DNA of 64,000 bases. Origin: Methanolobus zinderi. GTDB lineage: Archaea > Halobacteriota > Methanosarcinia > Methanosarcinales > Methanosarcinaceae. The notes below the pieces were generated by a model. That model did no database searches. It saw only the letters and a program-made list of their open reading frames with translations, and was not told the origin of the DNA. This document shows, in pieces, positions 55,177 through 63,596 of this stretch; the first letter of the stretch is position 1; each line of letters begins with the position of its first letter. Location: contig NZ_CP058215.1 in the NCBI RefSeq assembly GCF_013388255.1, positions 1,674,001 to 1,738,000 of the forward strand, read 5' to 3'. A program made the position numbers and the translations under genes.

Positions 55177-56344
55177 GCATGAGAGATATGGAGTTAAAAT
55201 TATTTCACAAAAATTGTTATATGCCGCAATTATTTGTTTGACTGTACTATTGATAGTACCGACGGCAAATGCCATGCTTACAGCCGAGTCTGCAGAAATA
55301 TCCTACCAGGTGGAACATTCGGACAGGATAGCAGTAGGAAAAGTCACTGAAATTCAAAGACACTACGACCATTCTATTGTTACCATAAAAATCAAAGAAT
55401 GGCTGATGAATCCCATATCATCCACAGAAATCAAGATACGAACAGAAATCGGAACAAACGTGGATACAGAAGACGAGCCAAGATTCACCTTAAGCGAAAG
55501 TGCTATCTTGATGCTGACAGATGCCGACCTGGAAAACAATACTTTCCAGGTAACAGTCGGAGAGCCGGGAAAACATTCTTTGTCAGATCTGGACGAAATA
55601 GTCAATGAAATATCAAAAATCCAGAGTGCACAAAACCACGCAAACTTGGAGGATGACGCTGAAAAACATACAGAATATACTTCAAACCCTGTAACACTTT
55701 CCAATGGTTCGGACTATGCCTTAGATATGGACGATGACAGAATTCCTGTAGATGAAAGTCATGATGACAGAATAGCAACGATGATCACTTCACTGATAGC
55801 TTTTGGTGCATCAATTATTTTTGTATTCTTACTTGTTAAAAAAGCAGCGCATGAACCGAATTCAAGAAGGACTTACCTGATATTTTTCCTGATAGGCATA
55901 TTCACTTTCTATCTCAGCGGATACATACTACGAGGCATAGACCCGCCGCAGCCAATCTATCTGATGTTCCTGGTATTTTTTGTCCTGACTGGAACAGGAA
56001 TACTTGCAACTGGCGAGAGGTCAAGAATGTTTATTTCAAAAGCATTTGCAATTTCCTTTGCGGCACTTATCATCATATCTGTTTTGTTCTTTGCATACGG
56101 GGCATTCTCACATATGTATTCAAAAACCATAGACGCACGTTTATTGCAAGAAGAACCTGATACTTTTGTCACAGTAACGCAAGAAGACCTGAACGCTTAT
56201 CCGGCACTGAAAGAAGCCATCGAAACCCGGAGTTACGTAGATGCAAATCCCTGGGAGTGGGAACGCACGATCGAATTCCTCAATGGCACTTACTCAGTGA
56301 AGTATAAAGGCGAATACTATGAGATTGGTTTTACAACAGCATGA
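55169..56344 (+). CDS. hypothetical multi-spanning membrane protein
   Basis: 391 residues. Signal peptide LLYAAIICLTVLLIVPTANA (about 17-36). An extracytoplasmic beta domain (about 40-190) includes EHSDRIAVGKVTEIQRHYDHSIV and a FTLSESAILMLTDADLE segment, resembling domains that bind small ligands or metals in secreted proteins but without a diagnostic motif. Four membrane helices (about 209-226, 240-258, 268-284, 293-315) follow, then an outside C-terminal stretch (VTQEDLNAYPALKEAIE ... GEYYEIGFTTA). Overlaps the previous gene by 8 bp. Function unknown. Confidence 0.65.
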   Translation: MHKHERYGVKIISQKLLYAAIICLTVLLIVPTANAMLTAESAEISYQVEHSDRIAVGKVTEIQRHYDHSIVTIKIKEWLMNPISSTEIKIRTEIGTNVDTEDEPRFTLSESAILMLTDADLENNTFQVTVGEPGKHSLSDLDEIVNEISKIQSAQNHANLEDDAEKHTEYTSNPVTLSNGSDYALDMDDDRIPVDESHDDRIATMITSLIAFGASIIFVFLLVKKAAHEPNSRRTYLIFFLIGIFTFYLSGYILRGIDPPQPIYLMFLVFFVLTGTGILATGERSRMFISKAFAISFAALIIISVLFFAYGAFSHMYSKTIDARLLQEEPDTFVTVTQEDLNAYPALKEAIETRSYVDANPWEWERTIEFLNGTYSVKYKGEYYEIGFTTA

Positions 56345-56363
56345 GCAATGGTTACACTTCGAA

Positions 56364-57344
56364 TCAGAACAATGGCAGCTTCCTGCCTATTCCCTTTTCC
56401 AGAGCCTTCTCATAGACCATGTTAGCGGTCACAAGGTCCTGCACTGCAAGGCCGGTTGAATCAAATATAGTGATCTCTTCATCGGATTCCCTGCCAGGTT
56501 TAGTGCCGGCAACGATCTCTCCAAGTTCGGCATATATCTCTGACTCTGCGAAAGCTCCTGATGAGATTGATACGTTTACTTCGCCGGAATGGGATGCCTG
56601 GACGATATCATCCACAATCACCTTCGACCTTTTCAGTAAAGATGATTCCAGCTCCTGTTTACCCATTGCATCGGCACCGATGGCATTGATATGAGTGCCA
56701 TCCCGCACCCATTCTGATCTTACTATCGGACTTCTTACCGGAGTGGTAGTGACAAGGACATCACAATCGCATACATCCTCAATACTGCCCTTCCGGGTAA
56801 AATCACAATTTACGGCCTGCTTCATTTCCTTTTCAAAGGAATCACAACTACTGGGTTTCCTGCTTGTGATCTTTACTTCATCGATATCCATGACTTCTGA
56901 AATAGCAAGTAACTGAGTACGTGCCTGGTCACCAACACCAACCATTCCGACTACCCTGGAATCCCGGCGGGCCAGGTATTTAGTTGCAACTCCGCCTGCT
57001 GCACCTGTTCTCATATCTGTAAGGTAGCTGCCATCCATTACCGCAAGGGGTGCTCCGGTCTCGGTAGAATTGAGCACCACAACCGCCATGACAGTGGGAA
57101 GTCCTTTTTCCCTGTTGTCGGGATGGACATTGACTATCTTTACACCTGAGATGTCCTGCTCTTCCATAAAAGACGGCATTGTCCGCAGGTCTCCGTTATG
57201 CTCGGTGAAATAAAGATAGGATTTTGGCGGCATCTGCACCTTCTTCAGTCCGTGTTCCCTGAAACCCGATTCAACTGCCGACAGTGTCGAAGACATGTCA
57301 AGCACACTTTTTACATCCGATTGATCCAGCCATAAGATATCCAT
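56364..57344 (-). CDS. ornithine cyclodeaminase / alanine dehydrogenase family protein
   Basis: 326 residues from MDILWLDQSDVKSVL. NAD(P)-dependent mu-crystallin fold: MPSFMEEQDISGVKIVNVHPDNR (cited by SGVKIVNVHPDN) with substrate Lys, GAPLAVMDGSYLTDMRTGA, the dinucleotide loop VGMVGVGDQARTQL, and ADAMGKQELESSLL. Archaeal relatives include alanine dehydrogenase, ornithine cyclodeaminase and pyrroline/imine reductases; the motif set does not choose between them. No neighbour in the pathway helps. Convergent with the membrane protein upstream. Confidence 0.85.
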   Translation of the reverse strand: MDILWLDQSDVKSVLDMSSTLSAVESGFREHGLKKVQMPPKSYLYFTEHNGDLRTMPSFMEEQDISGVKIVNVHPDNREKGLPTVMAVVVLNSTETGAPLAVMDGSYLTDMRTGAAGGVATKYLARRDSRVVGMVGVGDQARTQLLAISEVMDIDEVKITSRKPSSCDSFEKEMKQAVNCDFTRKGSIEDVCDCDVLVTTTPVRSPIVRSEWVRDGTHINAIGADAMGKQELESSLLKRSKVIVDDIVQASHSGEVNVSISSGAFAESEIYAELGEIVAGTKPGRESDEEITIFDSTGLAVQDLVTANMVYEKALEKGIGRKLPLF

Positions 57345-57440
57345 AAACACCACTCTTCAAAATATATCTAAAATTTGATCATTATAGGATAAAACGATTA
57401 TGGGATTTATTACGGAATTATTTGATTTAATGCAAACATA

Positions 57441-57449
57441 AATATATAA
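57441..57449 (+). promoter_or_regulatory. TATA box of the unknown gene at 57478
   Basis: AATATATAA lies about 35 bp before the ATG. The predicted start near 57470 leaves almost only the TAGGAG ribosome binding site in front of the ATG. Confidence 0.45.
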
Positions 57450-57477
57450 TATTGATTTAATATATTATAGGAGTCGC

Positions 57478-58401
57478 ATGGAAAGAACTACAGCAAAGAT
57501 CTCAAAGCAGGAAGTTAATGAACTGCTGGATAATGGTTACAAGCTTCTGAACATCCTTGAGCAGAACTATGCCTGGAACTCAAAGGAATATGCACGAAAC
57601 AGAAGCCGTTTCATCTCAGGATATACTAAATGGTATAAACGCTCGAAGGAAATAATCTGCAGCCTCAGTCCTGACAGATGCAAGAGATTCCAGGGTCTTT
57701 TCAGTACAAATAAACGTTCGGGAATAAACGAGTATACCTACACCATACAGGACTACATACACGGTGTTTACCTTGAGAACCAGGTAAGGAACTACGTGGA
57801 CGAGGTGACTTCAAAAAGACTGAAGGAACAGATGGAGATGCTCAGAACCGCATCATCACGCCTTAATGAGTTCTCTTTCGATCTTGAGAGTTTTGTGAAG
57901 ATCAATCCTATCTACTCGAACAGGGCATCATTTACCACAGAAAAAACCAATCAGATAATCGATATCGATCTGGAAGATGAGCATTACAACAGCCTCAAAA
58001 CAGAGATAAACTCAAGTTTCAGGACAGGACTGTTCATCAGCACATTCCTGCTTTCAAGAAAACTCATTGAGAATCTGCTTATCGATGTACTCAGACACAT
58101 CTATCCACCAACGAAAGACGAGAATATTTCCATATATTATGATATAAGAGCTCAGGATTTCAGGGACCTGAACCTCCTCACACTTACTGTTACTGAAAGA
58201 AAATCGGAGATTCCCTTTGATGACGATGTACTGGACGAGATACTCCTCACACTGGAAAGAATGAGCCTGGAAAACAGTCCGACATCACATTCCAGTATAG
58301 GAATACCGGACCGGGAAGACATACTTAGTTACAGAATCGGCGATACTGTGGAAAATCTTATTTTAATGAAGGACGCACTGAAACAAAAGCAGTCCCTTTG
58401 A
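57478..58401 (+). CDS. hypothetical mostly helical protein, HEPN-like C-terminal region
   Basis: 307 residues, soluble, without signal. N-terminal half helical and basic (ISKQEVNELLDNGYKLLNIL; KEYARNRSRFISGYTKWYKR). The C-terminal half (about 175-305) has FRTGLFISTFLLSRKLIENLLIDVLRHIYP, cited by STFLLSRKLIENLLIDVLRH, like the HEPN/DUF4145-type helical bundles seen in abortive-infection and toxin proteins, but the RxxxxH ribonuclease motif is not clearly present (a loose candidate is the Arg/His in that segment). Alone, with own promoter. Function unknown. Confidence 0.65.
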   Translation: MERTTAKISKQEVNELLDNGYKLLNILEQNYAWNSKEYARNRSRFISGYTKWYKRSKEIICSLSPDRCKRFQGLFSTNKRSGINEYTYTIQDYIHGVYLENQVRNYVDEVTSKRLKEQMEMLRTASSRLNEFSFDLESFVKINPIYSNRASFTTEKTNQIIDIDLEDEHYNSLKTEINSSFRTGLFISTFLLSRKLIENLLIDVLRHIYPPTKDENISIYYDIRAQDFRDLNLLTLTVTERKSEIPFDDDVLDEILLTLERMSLENSPTSHSSIGIPDREDILSYRIGDTVENLILMKDALKQKQSL

Positions 58402-58525
58402 GTTTTTTTTCTGAATTCACTATATCTTTTTTATAAACAGACTTCTGAGATCCATATTCATATGCAGGTATTACAACCACCCAAATAAATATATAAGACT
58501 AGTTCAGATTTTGTATGGGGTTATT

Positions 58526-59182
58526 ATGAATATATTATACGTCTTCGCACATCAGGAAGCAAAGTCATTTAATTCGACCTTGAAAGAGGCAGCCATAACT
58601 TCACTTGAAAAGAATGGTCATGATGTAAGACTTTCCGATCTTTATTCTATGCAGTTCAAACCTGTACTTGACAGAGATGACTTCACACAGCCTAAAAGAG
58701 ATGATATCTTCAATCCTTTCCTGGAGCAGATGAACGCAAGCAAAAATGCAAGCTTTTCCCGGGATATTCTGGATGAGATGGAAAAGGTCAAATGGGCTGA
58801 CTTTCTGATATTCCAGTTCCCGATATATTTCACAAATATGCCTGCTATCATGAAAGGATGGATAGACAGGGTCTTTGCTCCGGGATTTGCTTTTAATCCC
58901 GCAACACAGAGTGCATACGATACCGGCCTTCTCAAAGGGAAAAAAGCAATGGTTGTAACAAGTACCGGAGCTGAAGAATCCTGGTACTCAGAAGGCGGAC
59001 CGCATGGAGACATACGTGAGCTGCTCAGGTATCTGACACACTGCACACTGGAATTTACAGGTCTTGAAGTGTTTCCATCCCACATAATATTCGGGGCAGG
59101 CAATATGTCACAGGAAAGAGTTGATGGGGAAATCCAAAGGTATATGGAAAAACTCGATTCTGTGGCTCCAAAAGAATCCTGA
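58526..59182 (+). CDS. NAD(P)H-dependent flavin oxidoreductase (flavodoxin-fold, NQO family)
   Basis: 218 residues from MNILYVFAHQEAKSFNSTLKE. Flavodoxin-like quinone reductase: FMN/FAD phosphate loop HQEAKSFNSTL, VKWADFLIFQFPIYFTNMPAIMKGWIDRV, cited by FQFPIYFTNMPAIMKGWID, and VVTSTGAEESWYSEGGPHG. Close to the NQO1/KefF/MdaB group (FAD-type, PF02525). Catalyses two-electron reduction of quinone-like or nitro compounds. GGGGTT before ATG 58526 decides the start over an in-frame upstream codon at 58511. Confidence 0.87.
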   Translation: MNILYVFAHQEAKSFNSTLKEAAITSLEKNGHDVRLSDLYSMQFKPVLDRDDFTQPKRDDIFNPFLEQMNASKNASFSRDILDEMEKVKWADFLIFQFPIYFTNMPAIMKGWIDRVFAPGFAFNPATQSAYDTGLLKGKKAMVVTSTGAEESWYSEGGPHGDIRELLRYLTHCTLEFTGLEVFPSHIIFGAGNMSQERVDGEIQRYMEKLDSVAPKES

Positions 59183-59303
59183 TGCGGGGGAAAATCCTCT
59201 CCTGAATTAGATGGGGTTTAAAACTTCAACTCAATTTGTAGTTTAAGCAAGAAATTTATACAAACGTAACATGTTCCCTTCAACGAAGATTTGAGGGAGG
59301 CCA

Positions 59304-59783
59304 ATGAATAACAGTGGGAATACCTTTATGGGCATAATGGTTCTGATCACTATAGTAATAGTGGTCATAGCAACCTTTTCACTCGGATGCACCGAGGATC
59401 CGGCAGGTAATGGTACAGGGGGAAACAATAGCAATGTCAGTGGTAATGGATACATCTACAATGATGCCGCTGTGGGAGAAGTTGAGATATTGATCCTCGA
59501 ATCATTTCCCGTGCAGGTAAGAGCCGTAGCAAGCGGATATCTGCCGGACGGTTGCACAGAAATAGACAGTGAGAATACAACGGTAGAAAGAAACGGGAAC
59601 ACATTCAATGTAAGTCTGAGGACCATACGCCCGAAAGATGCGATCTGCACACAGGCACTGGTACCTTTCGAAGAAACTATCGACCTTGATGTATATGGTC
59701 TTGAAAGAGGAGTCTATACAGTAAATATTAATGGCGTTGAAGATAGCTTTGAGTTAACAGTAGATAACGTACCCGCTGAATAA
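59304..59783 (+). CDS. small lipoprotein, hypothetical
   Basis: 159 residues. Signal VLITIVIVVIATFSLGC with lipobox LGC (Cys about 29), then a Gly/Asn-rich linker (NGTGGNNSNVSGNG) with glycosylation sequons and a beta-sandwich domain: VGEVEILILESFPVQVRAVASGYLPDGC, cited by SFPVQVRAVASGYLPDGCTE, and the end FELTVDNVPAE. The domain resembles inhibitor-like Ig domains common in methanogen surface lipoproteins. GGGAGG precedes the ATG. Confidence 0.8.
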   Translation: MNNSGNTFMGIMVLITIVIVVIATFSLGCTEDPAGNGTGGNNSNVSGNGYIYNDAAVGEVEILILESFPVQVRAVASGYLPDGCTEIDSENTTVERNGNTFNVSLRTIRPKDAICTQALVPFEETIDLDVYGLERGVYTVNINGVEDSFELTVDNVPAE

Positions 59784-59786
59784 CTT

Positions 59787-60161
59787 TTACTCTTCCGGCT
59801 CACCGAGATAGAGCTGGAGTTTTTTCTTGAAACCCTTAATATCTATTGGCTTTGAGATGTAATCAATACAGCCTGCCGAGATAAAACGCTCATCGTCCCC
59901 GCGCATGGAGTGGGCAGTCAGAGCTATGACGGGGATATCCTTGGTTGAATCCTCATTCTTTATTCTGGAAAGCAGCTCAAGACCGTCTATCCGGGGGAGT
60001 TGTATGTCCAGGAGAATAAGATCGATCTTCTCTTCCTGAAGTTTCTGCAGGGCAACAAAGCCATCTTCTGCCTGAACAACACCATAGCCATATGATTCGA
60101 GAAGGTCGACTGTCAGTTCCATATTAACAGGGTTGTCTTCAACCACAAGTATCTGTACCAT
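59787..60161 (-). CDS. stand-alone response regulator receiver
   Basis: 124 residues, CheY-like receiver only. Acidic pocket VVEDNP (about 6-11), phospho-acceptor Asp in LLDIQLPRIDG (about 53), Thr in ALTAHSM and Lys in ISKPIDI are all present. No output domain. No kinase gene adjoins, so the cognate partner is elsewhere; the kinase-like protein at 12758-14434 is the only other two-component part in the window. Convergent with the lipoprotein gene, 3 bp between stops. Confidence 0.92.
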   Translation of the reverse strand: MVQILVVEDNPVNMELTVDLLESYGYGVVQAEDGFVALQKLQEEKIDLILLDIQLPRIDGLELLSRIKNEDSTKDIPVIALTAHSMRGDDERFISAGCIDYISKPIDIKGFKKKLQLYLGEPEE

Positions 60162-60441
60162 TTTCTCAATTCCCGAATTGTTTTATGCTTACTGGATCCT
60201 GTAAATAAAACGTCAATAATAATTCTCAATTGTTACACATGAAAGCTTATATCTTTATAAGCCTTGCAAATAAAAAGCACAAAGGAATCATTATAGGTTC
60301 AATAATATATGCTGGACTTTATAATATATATAAATTTTCATTCAATTCAAAAATGCAGCAGGTATAAAATCTTAAAGATAATGTACAACTACAGGAACAG
60401 TAAATATACGGACAATAAAACCGATTCCAACAGGTGCTTAA

Positions 60442-61653
60442 TTGAAAAAAGATCATGATTTCTCGGACAGGGAAGTTCTCAGTATAATACAGAAAATACA
60501 CAAGTCCCGGTACAAAATTGTGCTCTCTGTTACCGGCGGTGGCAGCGGAGCCTTCTCAGAGTTACTTATGCATGGCAGTGGTTCTTCGACATTACTTGAG
60601 GCTATTGTACCATATAGTAAAAATGCTCTTGCAGAATTTATAGGGAAGGAGCCCGAAACCTACTGTTCCGAAGAGACCGCACGAGAGATGGCAATGGCCT
60701 CTTTTGAACGTGCCTTAAAGCTCTGTGACAAAAACACCGACACACACAGGATGATCGGAATCGGTGTGACCTGCAAGCTTGCGAGAAAGGATAATGAGAG
60801 AGAGGGAAGAGAGCATGATATCTACATTGCTTCCCAGTCAGCTACGCGAACAAGCACGGCTCATCTGAAACTTCTCGAAAACAGAAGCAGGGAGACCGAA
60901 GAAAAGATCAGCTCTTTATTCATTATACATTTCCTGGCGCAGCTTTGTGAAGTTGATGCCGGAAATATATTACCGCTTTCCATGATACCGGAGCTTGCCA
61001 ATACCGTTACCAGATCGGCAGAGGTCGGTGAAGAGATCGGAGAACTCCTTGTAAATACGCTTTTGCAGGGTGATGAGGCAAAAAAGCGGGCTATCAATCT
61101 CAGCAATTCATCAGATAATTCTCATCCAGAGGAAAGAATAGTTTTTGCTGGATCTTTTAACCCATGTCACAGTAAACATGTTGAAATTGCAAAAACAGCG
61201 TTCAAAAAATATGGATCACCTGTCTGTTTTGAGATCTCGCTTGCAAACGTCGACAAACCTCCCATTGACTTTATTTCACTGCAAGACAGAATGGATTCAC
61301 TCGGAAAATACAGTTCAGAGGAGTTCATGGGAGATATATATCTTACAAACGCCCCTTTTTTTGCAGACAAAGCTATACTGTTTCCTGAATCATGTTTCCT
61401 GATAGGAGCCGATACCCTGAACCGTACATTCAATGAGAGATACTACAGGGAAGGGGAAACAAAGGAAAGCCTGCTTGAACATTTCAGCTCAATGGGAATG
61501 CATTTTATGGTATTTCATAGAAAGAACATCGATATTGCCATGGATGATGACATAAGGCAGATTTTCAAAGTGGTCGACCTGAGTGAATACCAAGATGACG
61601 GCACATCTTCAACAAAGATCAGAAAAGGGAGAATACAGTCGGATCAAGCATGA
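60442..61653 (+). CDS. PncC-like/NadD-like fusion protein
   Basis: 403 residues, TTG start at 60442 with AGGTG six nt upstream. Residues about 1-210 resemble the CinA C-terminal/PncC nicotinamide-nucleotide amidase domain (VLSVTGGGSGAFSELLMHGS; VPYSKNALAEFIGKEP; CSEETAREMAMASFERAL; GIGVTCKLA). Residues about 230-400 are a nucleotidyltransferase of the NadD/NMNAT type, with HxGH-like loop AGSFNPCHSKHVEIA and ISSTxIR-like SSTKIRKG. The PncC step gives NaMN from NMN, which NadD-type enzymes adenylate, so a salvage fusion is plausible. The HxGH motif reads PCHSKH, so activity or specificity may differ. Confidence 0.75.
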   Translation: MKKDHDFSDREVLSIIQKIHKSRYKIVLSVTGGGSGAFSELLMHGSGSSTLLEAIVPYSKNALAEFIGKEPETYCSEETAREMAMASFERALKLCDKNTDTHRMIGIGVTCKLARKDNEREGREHDIYIASQSATRTSTAHLKLLENRSRETEEKISSLFIIHFLAQLCEVDAGNILPLSMIPELANTVTRSAEVGEEIGELLVNTLLQGDEAKKRAINLSNSSDNSHPEERIVFAGSFNPCHSKHVEIAKTAFKKYGSPVCFEISLANVDKPPIDFISLQDRMDSLGKYSSEEFMGDIYLTNAPFFADKAILFPESCFLIGADTLNRTFNERYYREGETKESLLEHFSSMGMHFMVFHRKNIDIAMDDDIRQIFKVVDLSEYQDDGTSSTKIRKGRIQSDQA

Positions 61654-62057
61654 TCTGCACCACAAATATTGTACAGGGAAGGAAAACCCTTTGATTCATA
61701 TGTCTTCATGATATCCCTGTCAAGTGCTGTGGATAACTTGCATAGTATTTCCTGGGACCTGACAATCCTTTCTACATCCATCTTATCCCACCTCTCACAT
61801 TTAATATTATCAAGGGTCTCAACTAGATGAGAGAATTCATCTGTCGCAAGACAGCAATCAAAACTGATACAATGTGAATCTCTTTCACAGTGGATAACCG
61901 TTCTGGATATGATTTCTTCAAATACCTGACCGTCAATTTCATGTTCGAACTGATGTTTTGAAGGTACAACGTCTTTATTATGATAGTGCACCTCTGCGAG
62001 AAACAGGAACCTGTCACAGTCGCATATCCATTCCCTTAAACTATAGAGCATATTCAT
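61644..62057 (-). CDS. hypothetical cysteine-rich protein
   Basis: 137 residues from MNMLYSLREWI (ATG 62063 and 62051 also possible). Cysteine- and histidine-rich, notably WICDCDRF, IHCERDSHCISFDCCLA and IKCERWDK, ending NICGADHA. Could bind metal. No family recognised. Its end overlaps the preceding convergent gene by 10 bp. Upstream (62058-62230) no promoter is obvious. Confidence 0.55.
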   Translation of the reverse strand: MNMLYSLREWICDCDRFLFLAEVHYHNKDVVPSKHQFEHEIDGQVFEEIISRTVIHCERDSHCISFDCCLATDEFSHLVETLDNIKCERWDKMDVERIVRSQEILCKLSTALDRDIMKTYESKGFPSLYNICGADHA

Positions 62058-62230
62058 TCCCACACCAGGATTTAGTAGGATTTCAAGTTATAAAAATCTA
62101 TTTTTGCTTAAAAAGAAGCATACAGTACCTTAATTTTATGAACAGTGAATAATCAGGTATTACAGGATTATTAACTGACCATCATAATTATGAAAGCATC
62201 ATACATGTATGAAAGCATAATAGAATATTC

Positions 62231-62545
62231 TCAGGATCCACCATCATCCGATAGTACAGGAGCAGACTTTTGCATCATATTCCCATTCTCATACATAATA
62301 AGACTTATTCTTTCCTTTGCCATGAAATCCATAATAAACTCGACCTCATCAACATAATATGTATTACCGTAGAAGGGGACAAAAGGCTCTTTGTCTGTCA
62401 TCTCCGCATAGAACATGTCCCCACCGAAATAAGCTATGAATTTCAAATCATATTTTTCAAAAACACGGATCAAGAAGTCCTTTGACATGGGAGGCGCGGC
62501 AAACTCGAAATCCTCTTCCTGAAACTCAATCAGATCCTCTTGCAT
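62231..62545 (-). CDS. hypothetical small acidic protein
   Basis: 104 residues, soluble, very acidic, aromatic-rich (LKFIAYFGGDMFYAEMTDKEP; YYVDEVEFIMDFM). Probably an alpha/beta fold. No family recognised. The upstream region 62591-62671 is full of palindromes that may be its promoter and operator. Confidence 0.6.
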   Translation of the reverse strand: MQEDLIEFQEEDFEFAAPPMSKDFLIRVFEKYDLKFIAYFGGDMFYAEMTDKEPFVPFYGNTYYVDEVEFIMDFMAKERISLIMYENGNMMQKSAPVLSDDGGS

Positions 62546-62590
62546 AACAGTTCATTATGTGCATCTGATAAATAACTGGCCGCCAACAGC

Positions 62591-62671
62591 GAATATATAG
62601 AGAATCTCTACCAGAGAATATATATTCAAGAATGTTTGATGTTTGGAATATCAAATAATAAACATCAAACA
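62591..62671. promoter_or_regulatory. cluster of palindromes upstream of the small acidic protein gene
   Basis: Three symmetrical elements in 80 bp: TAGAGA-A-TCTCTA (62598-62610), GAATATATATTC (62616-62627, a perfect 12-bp palindrome) and TGTTTGATGTTT (62633-62644) paired with AAACATCAAACA (62660-62671), a perfect 12-bp stem over 15 nt. The TATATA core can be the minus-strand TATA box. The long stem could also terminate the DUF6141 gene. Confidence 0.5.
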
Positions 62672-62701
62672 GTGAATTGTTTTCGGACACAAAGAGTCAA
62701 A

Positions 62702-63214
62702 TCAGGAAGCATCCATCCCGCGAGATATTGCCGCAGCCAGCTCATCGGGCTGCTTAGAACCTACCATAAGCCTTTTTCCATCTTCAAGTACCAGAACCAC
62801 GCCTTTACTGCCACTGACATTGTAGGCCTGACCTTTCGGTCCGAAGCGTATCCCCCAGCCTCCGTAATCCTTCAATGGACTATAATCACGGACTTCATAC
62901 GACCTGATGCTTTCAAAAGTAAATCTCCTGAAAGAACGATGAATCGGATAGAAACGGATGTATAGTCCATCGTTTCTAACTTCCGTAACCATTTTTAGAG
63001 ATAACATGAAAGCCGGAAACAATATTCCAAAAACAATCAACAATAAGAACATAACCGGGTCGGATGCGGGATTGTTGCCAAAAGAAATTCCGAATATTAG
63101 TTGTTGTATCGCACCATACCATACAAATACAAGCAATAACAAAACAAATATACGAATCCACAATTGTCTGAATTTCTGCTCCTCCCTGAAAAAAGTAACA
63201 CCATTAGTAACCAT
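62702..63214 (-). CDS. membrane protein with PH-like domain, DUF6141-like
   Basis: 170 residues. Two hydrophobic helices (about 20-44 and 54-74; IRIFVLLLLVFVWYGAIQQLIF and MFLLLIVFGILFPAFMLSL) are followed by a cytosolic bacterial-PH-like domain (KMVTEVRNDGLYIRFYPIHRSF, DYGGWGIRF, KRLMVGSKQPDELAAAI). Matches the DUF6141 pattern; role unknown. It faces cutA across a shared AT-rich region (63236-63246) that could act as TATA in both directions. Confidence 0.75.
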   Translation of the reverse strand: MVTNGVTFFREEQKFRQLWIRIFVLLLLVFVWYGAIQQLIFGISFGNNPASDPVMFLLLIVFGILFPAFMLSLKMVTEVRNDGLYIRFYPIHRSFRRFTFESIRSYEVRDYSPLKDYGGWGIRFGPKGQAYNVSGSKGVVLVLEDGKRLMVGSKQPDELAAAISRGMDAS

Positions 63215-63235
63215 GAATTGAAATCATGGCAATGG

Positions 63236-63246
63236 CGTATATATTT
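63236..63246. promoter_or_regulatory. bidirectional TATA between the PH-domain gene and cutA
   Basis: CGTATATATTT reads as a TATA element on either strand. Rightward it gives a cutA leader of about 25 nt; leftward the start would be within a few bases of the ATG at 63214. Confidence 0.4.
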
Positions 63247-63290
63247 ATTGCGTACCTTAGAAAAGACAATGATACAAACTGGTGAGTAAT

Positions 63291-63596
63291 ATGTTCATAG
63301 AGATCCATACGACAACAGCAGACCTTGAAGAGGCAAAGAAAATAGCACATACACTTGTTGAAAAAAGGCTTGCCGCCTGTGTCAACATTCATCCGGTGGT
63401 TTCGGTATATTCATGGGAAGGAAAAATCGAGGAAGACGAAGAGATAGCACTTTCCATAAAGAGCAAGTCCCGGAATTTCGAAGCCATAAGAAAAGTTATC
63501 GGATCACTGCACAGCTACGACCTTCCTGCAATCGTATCGAAAAAGATAGAAGGTGATCCCGACTACCTTCACTGGATAGCAGATTCCACAGAATGA
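63291..63596 (+). CDS. cutA: CutA-family protein
   Basis: 101 residues from MFIEIHTTTADLEEAKKIA. ATG 63291 lies five nt after GGTGA; the in-frame GTG at 63282 is part of that ribosome binding site. The family forms trimers with a ferredoxin-like fold; conserved parts are RLAACVNIHPVVSVYSWEGKIE, cited by AACVNIHPVVSVYSWEGK, LSIKSKSRNFEAI and HSYDLPAIV. Divalent cation tolerance was proposed in E. coli, but the archaeal role is unclear. Confidence 0.92.
   Translation: MFIEIHTTTADLEEAKKIAHTLVEKRLAACVNIHPVVSVYSWEGKIEEDEEIALSIKSKSRNFEAIRKVIGSLHSYDLPAIVSKKIEGDPDYLHWIADSTE

Noticed and set aside
57478-58401. Abortive-infection toxin
   Set aside because: The HEPN catalytic RxxxxH motif cannot be pointed to and there is no antitoxin neighbour, so only a tentative fold comment is kept.
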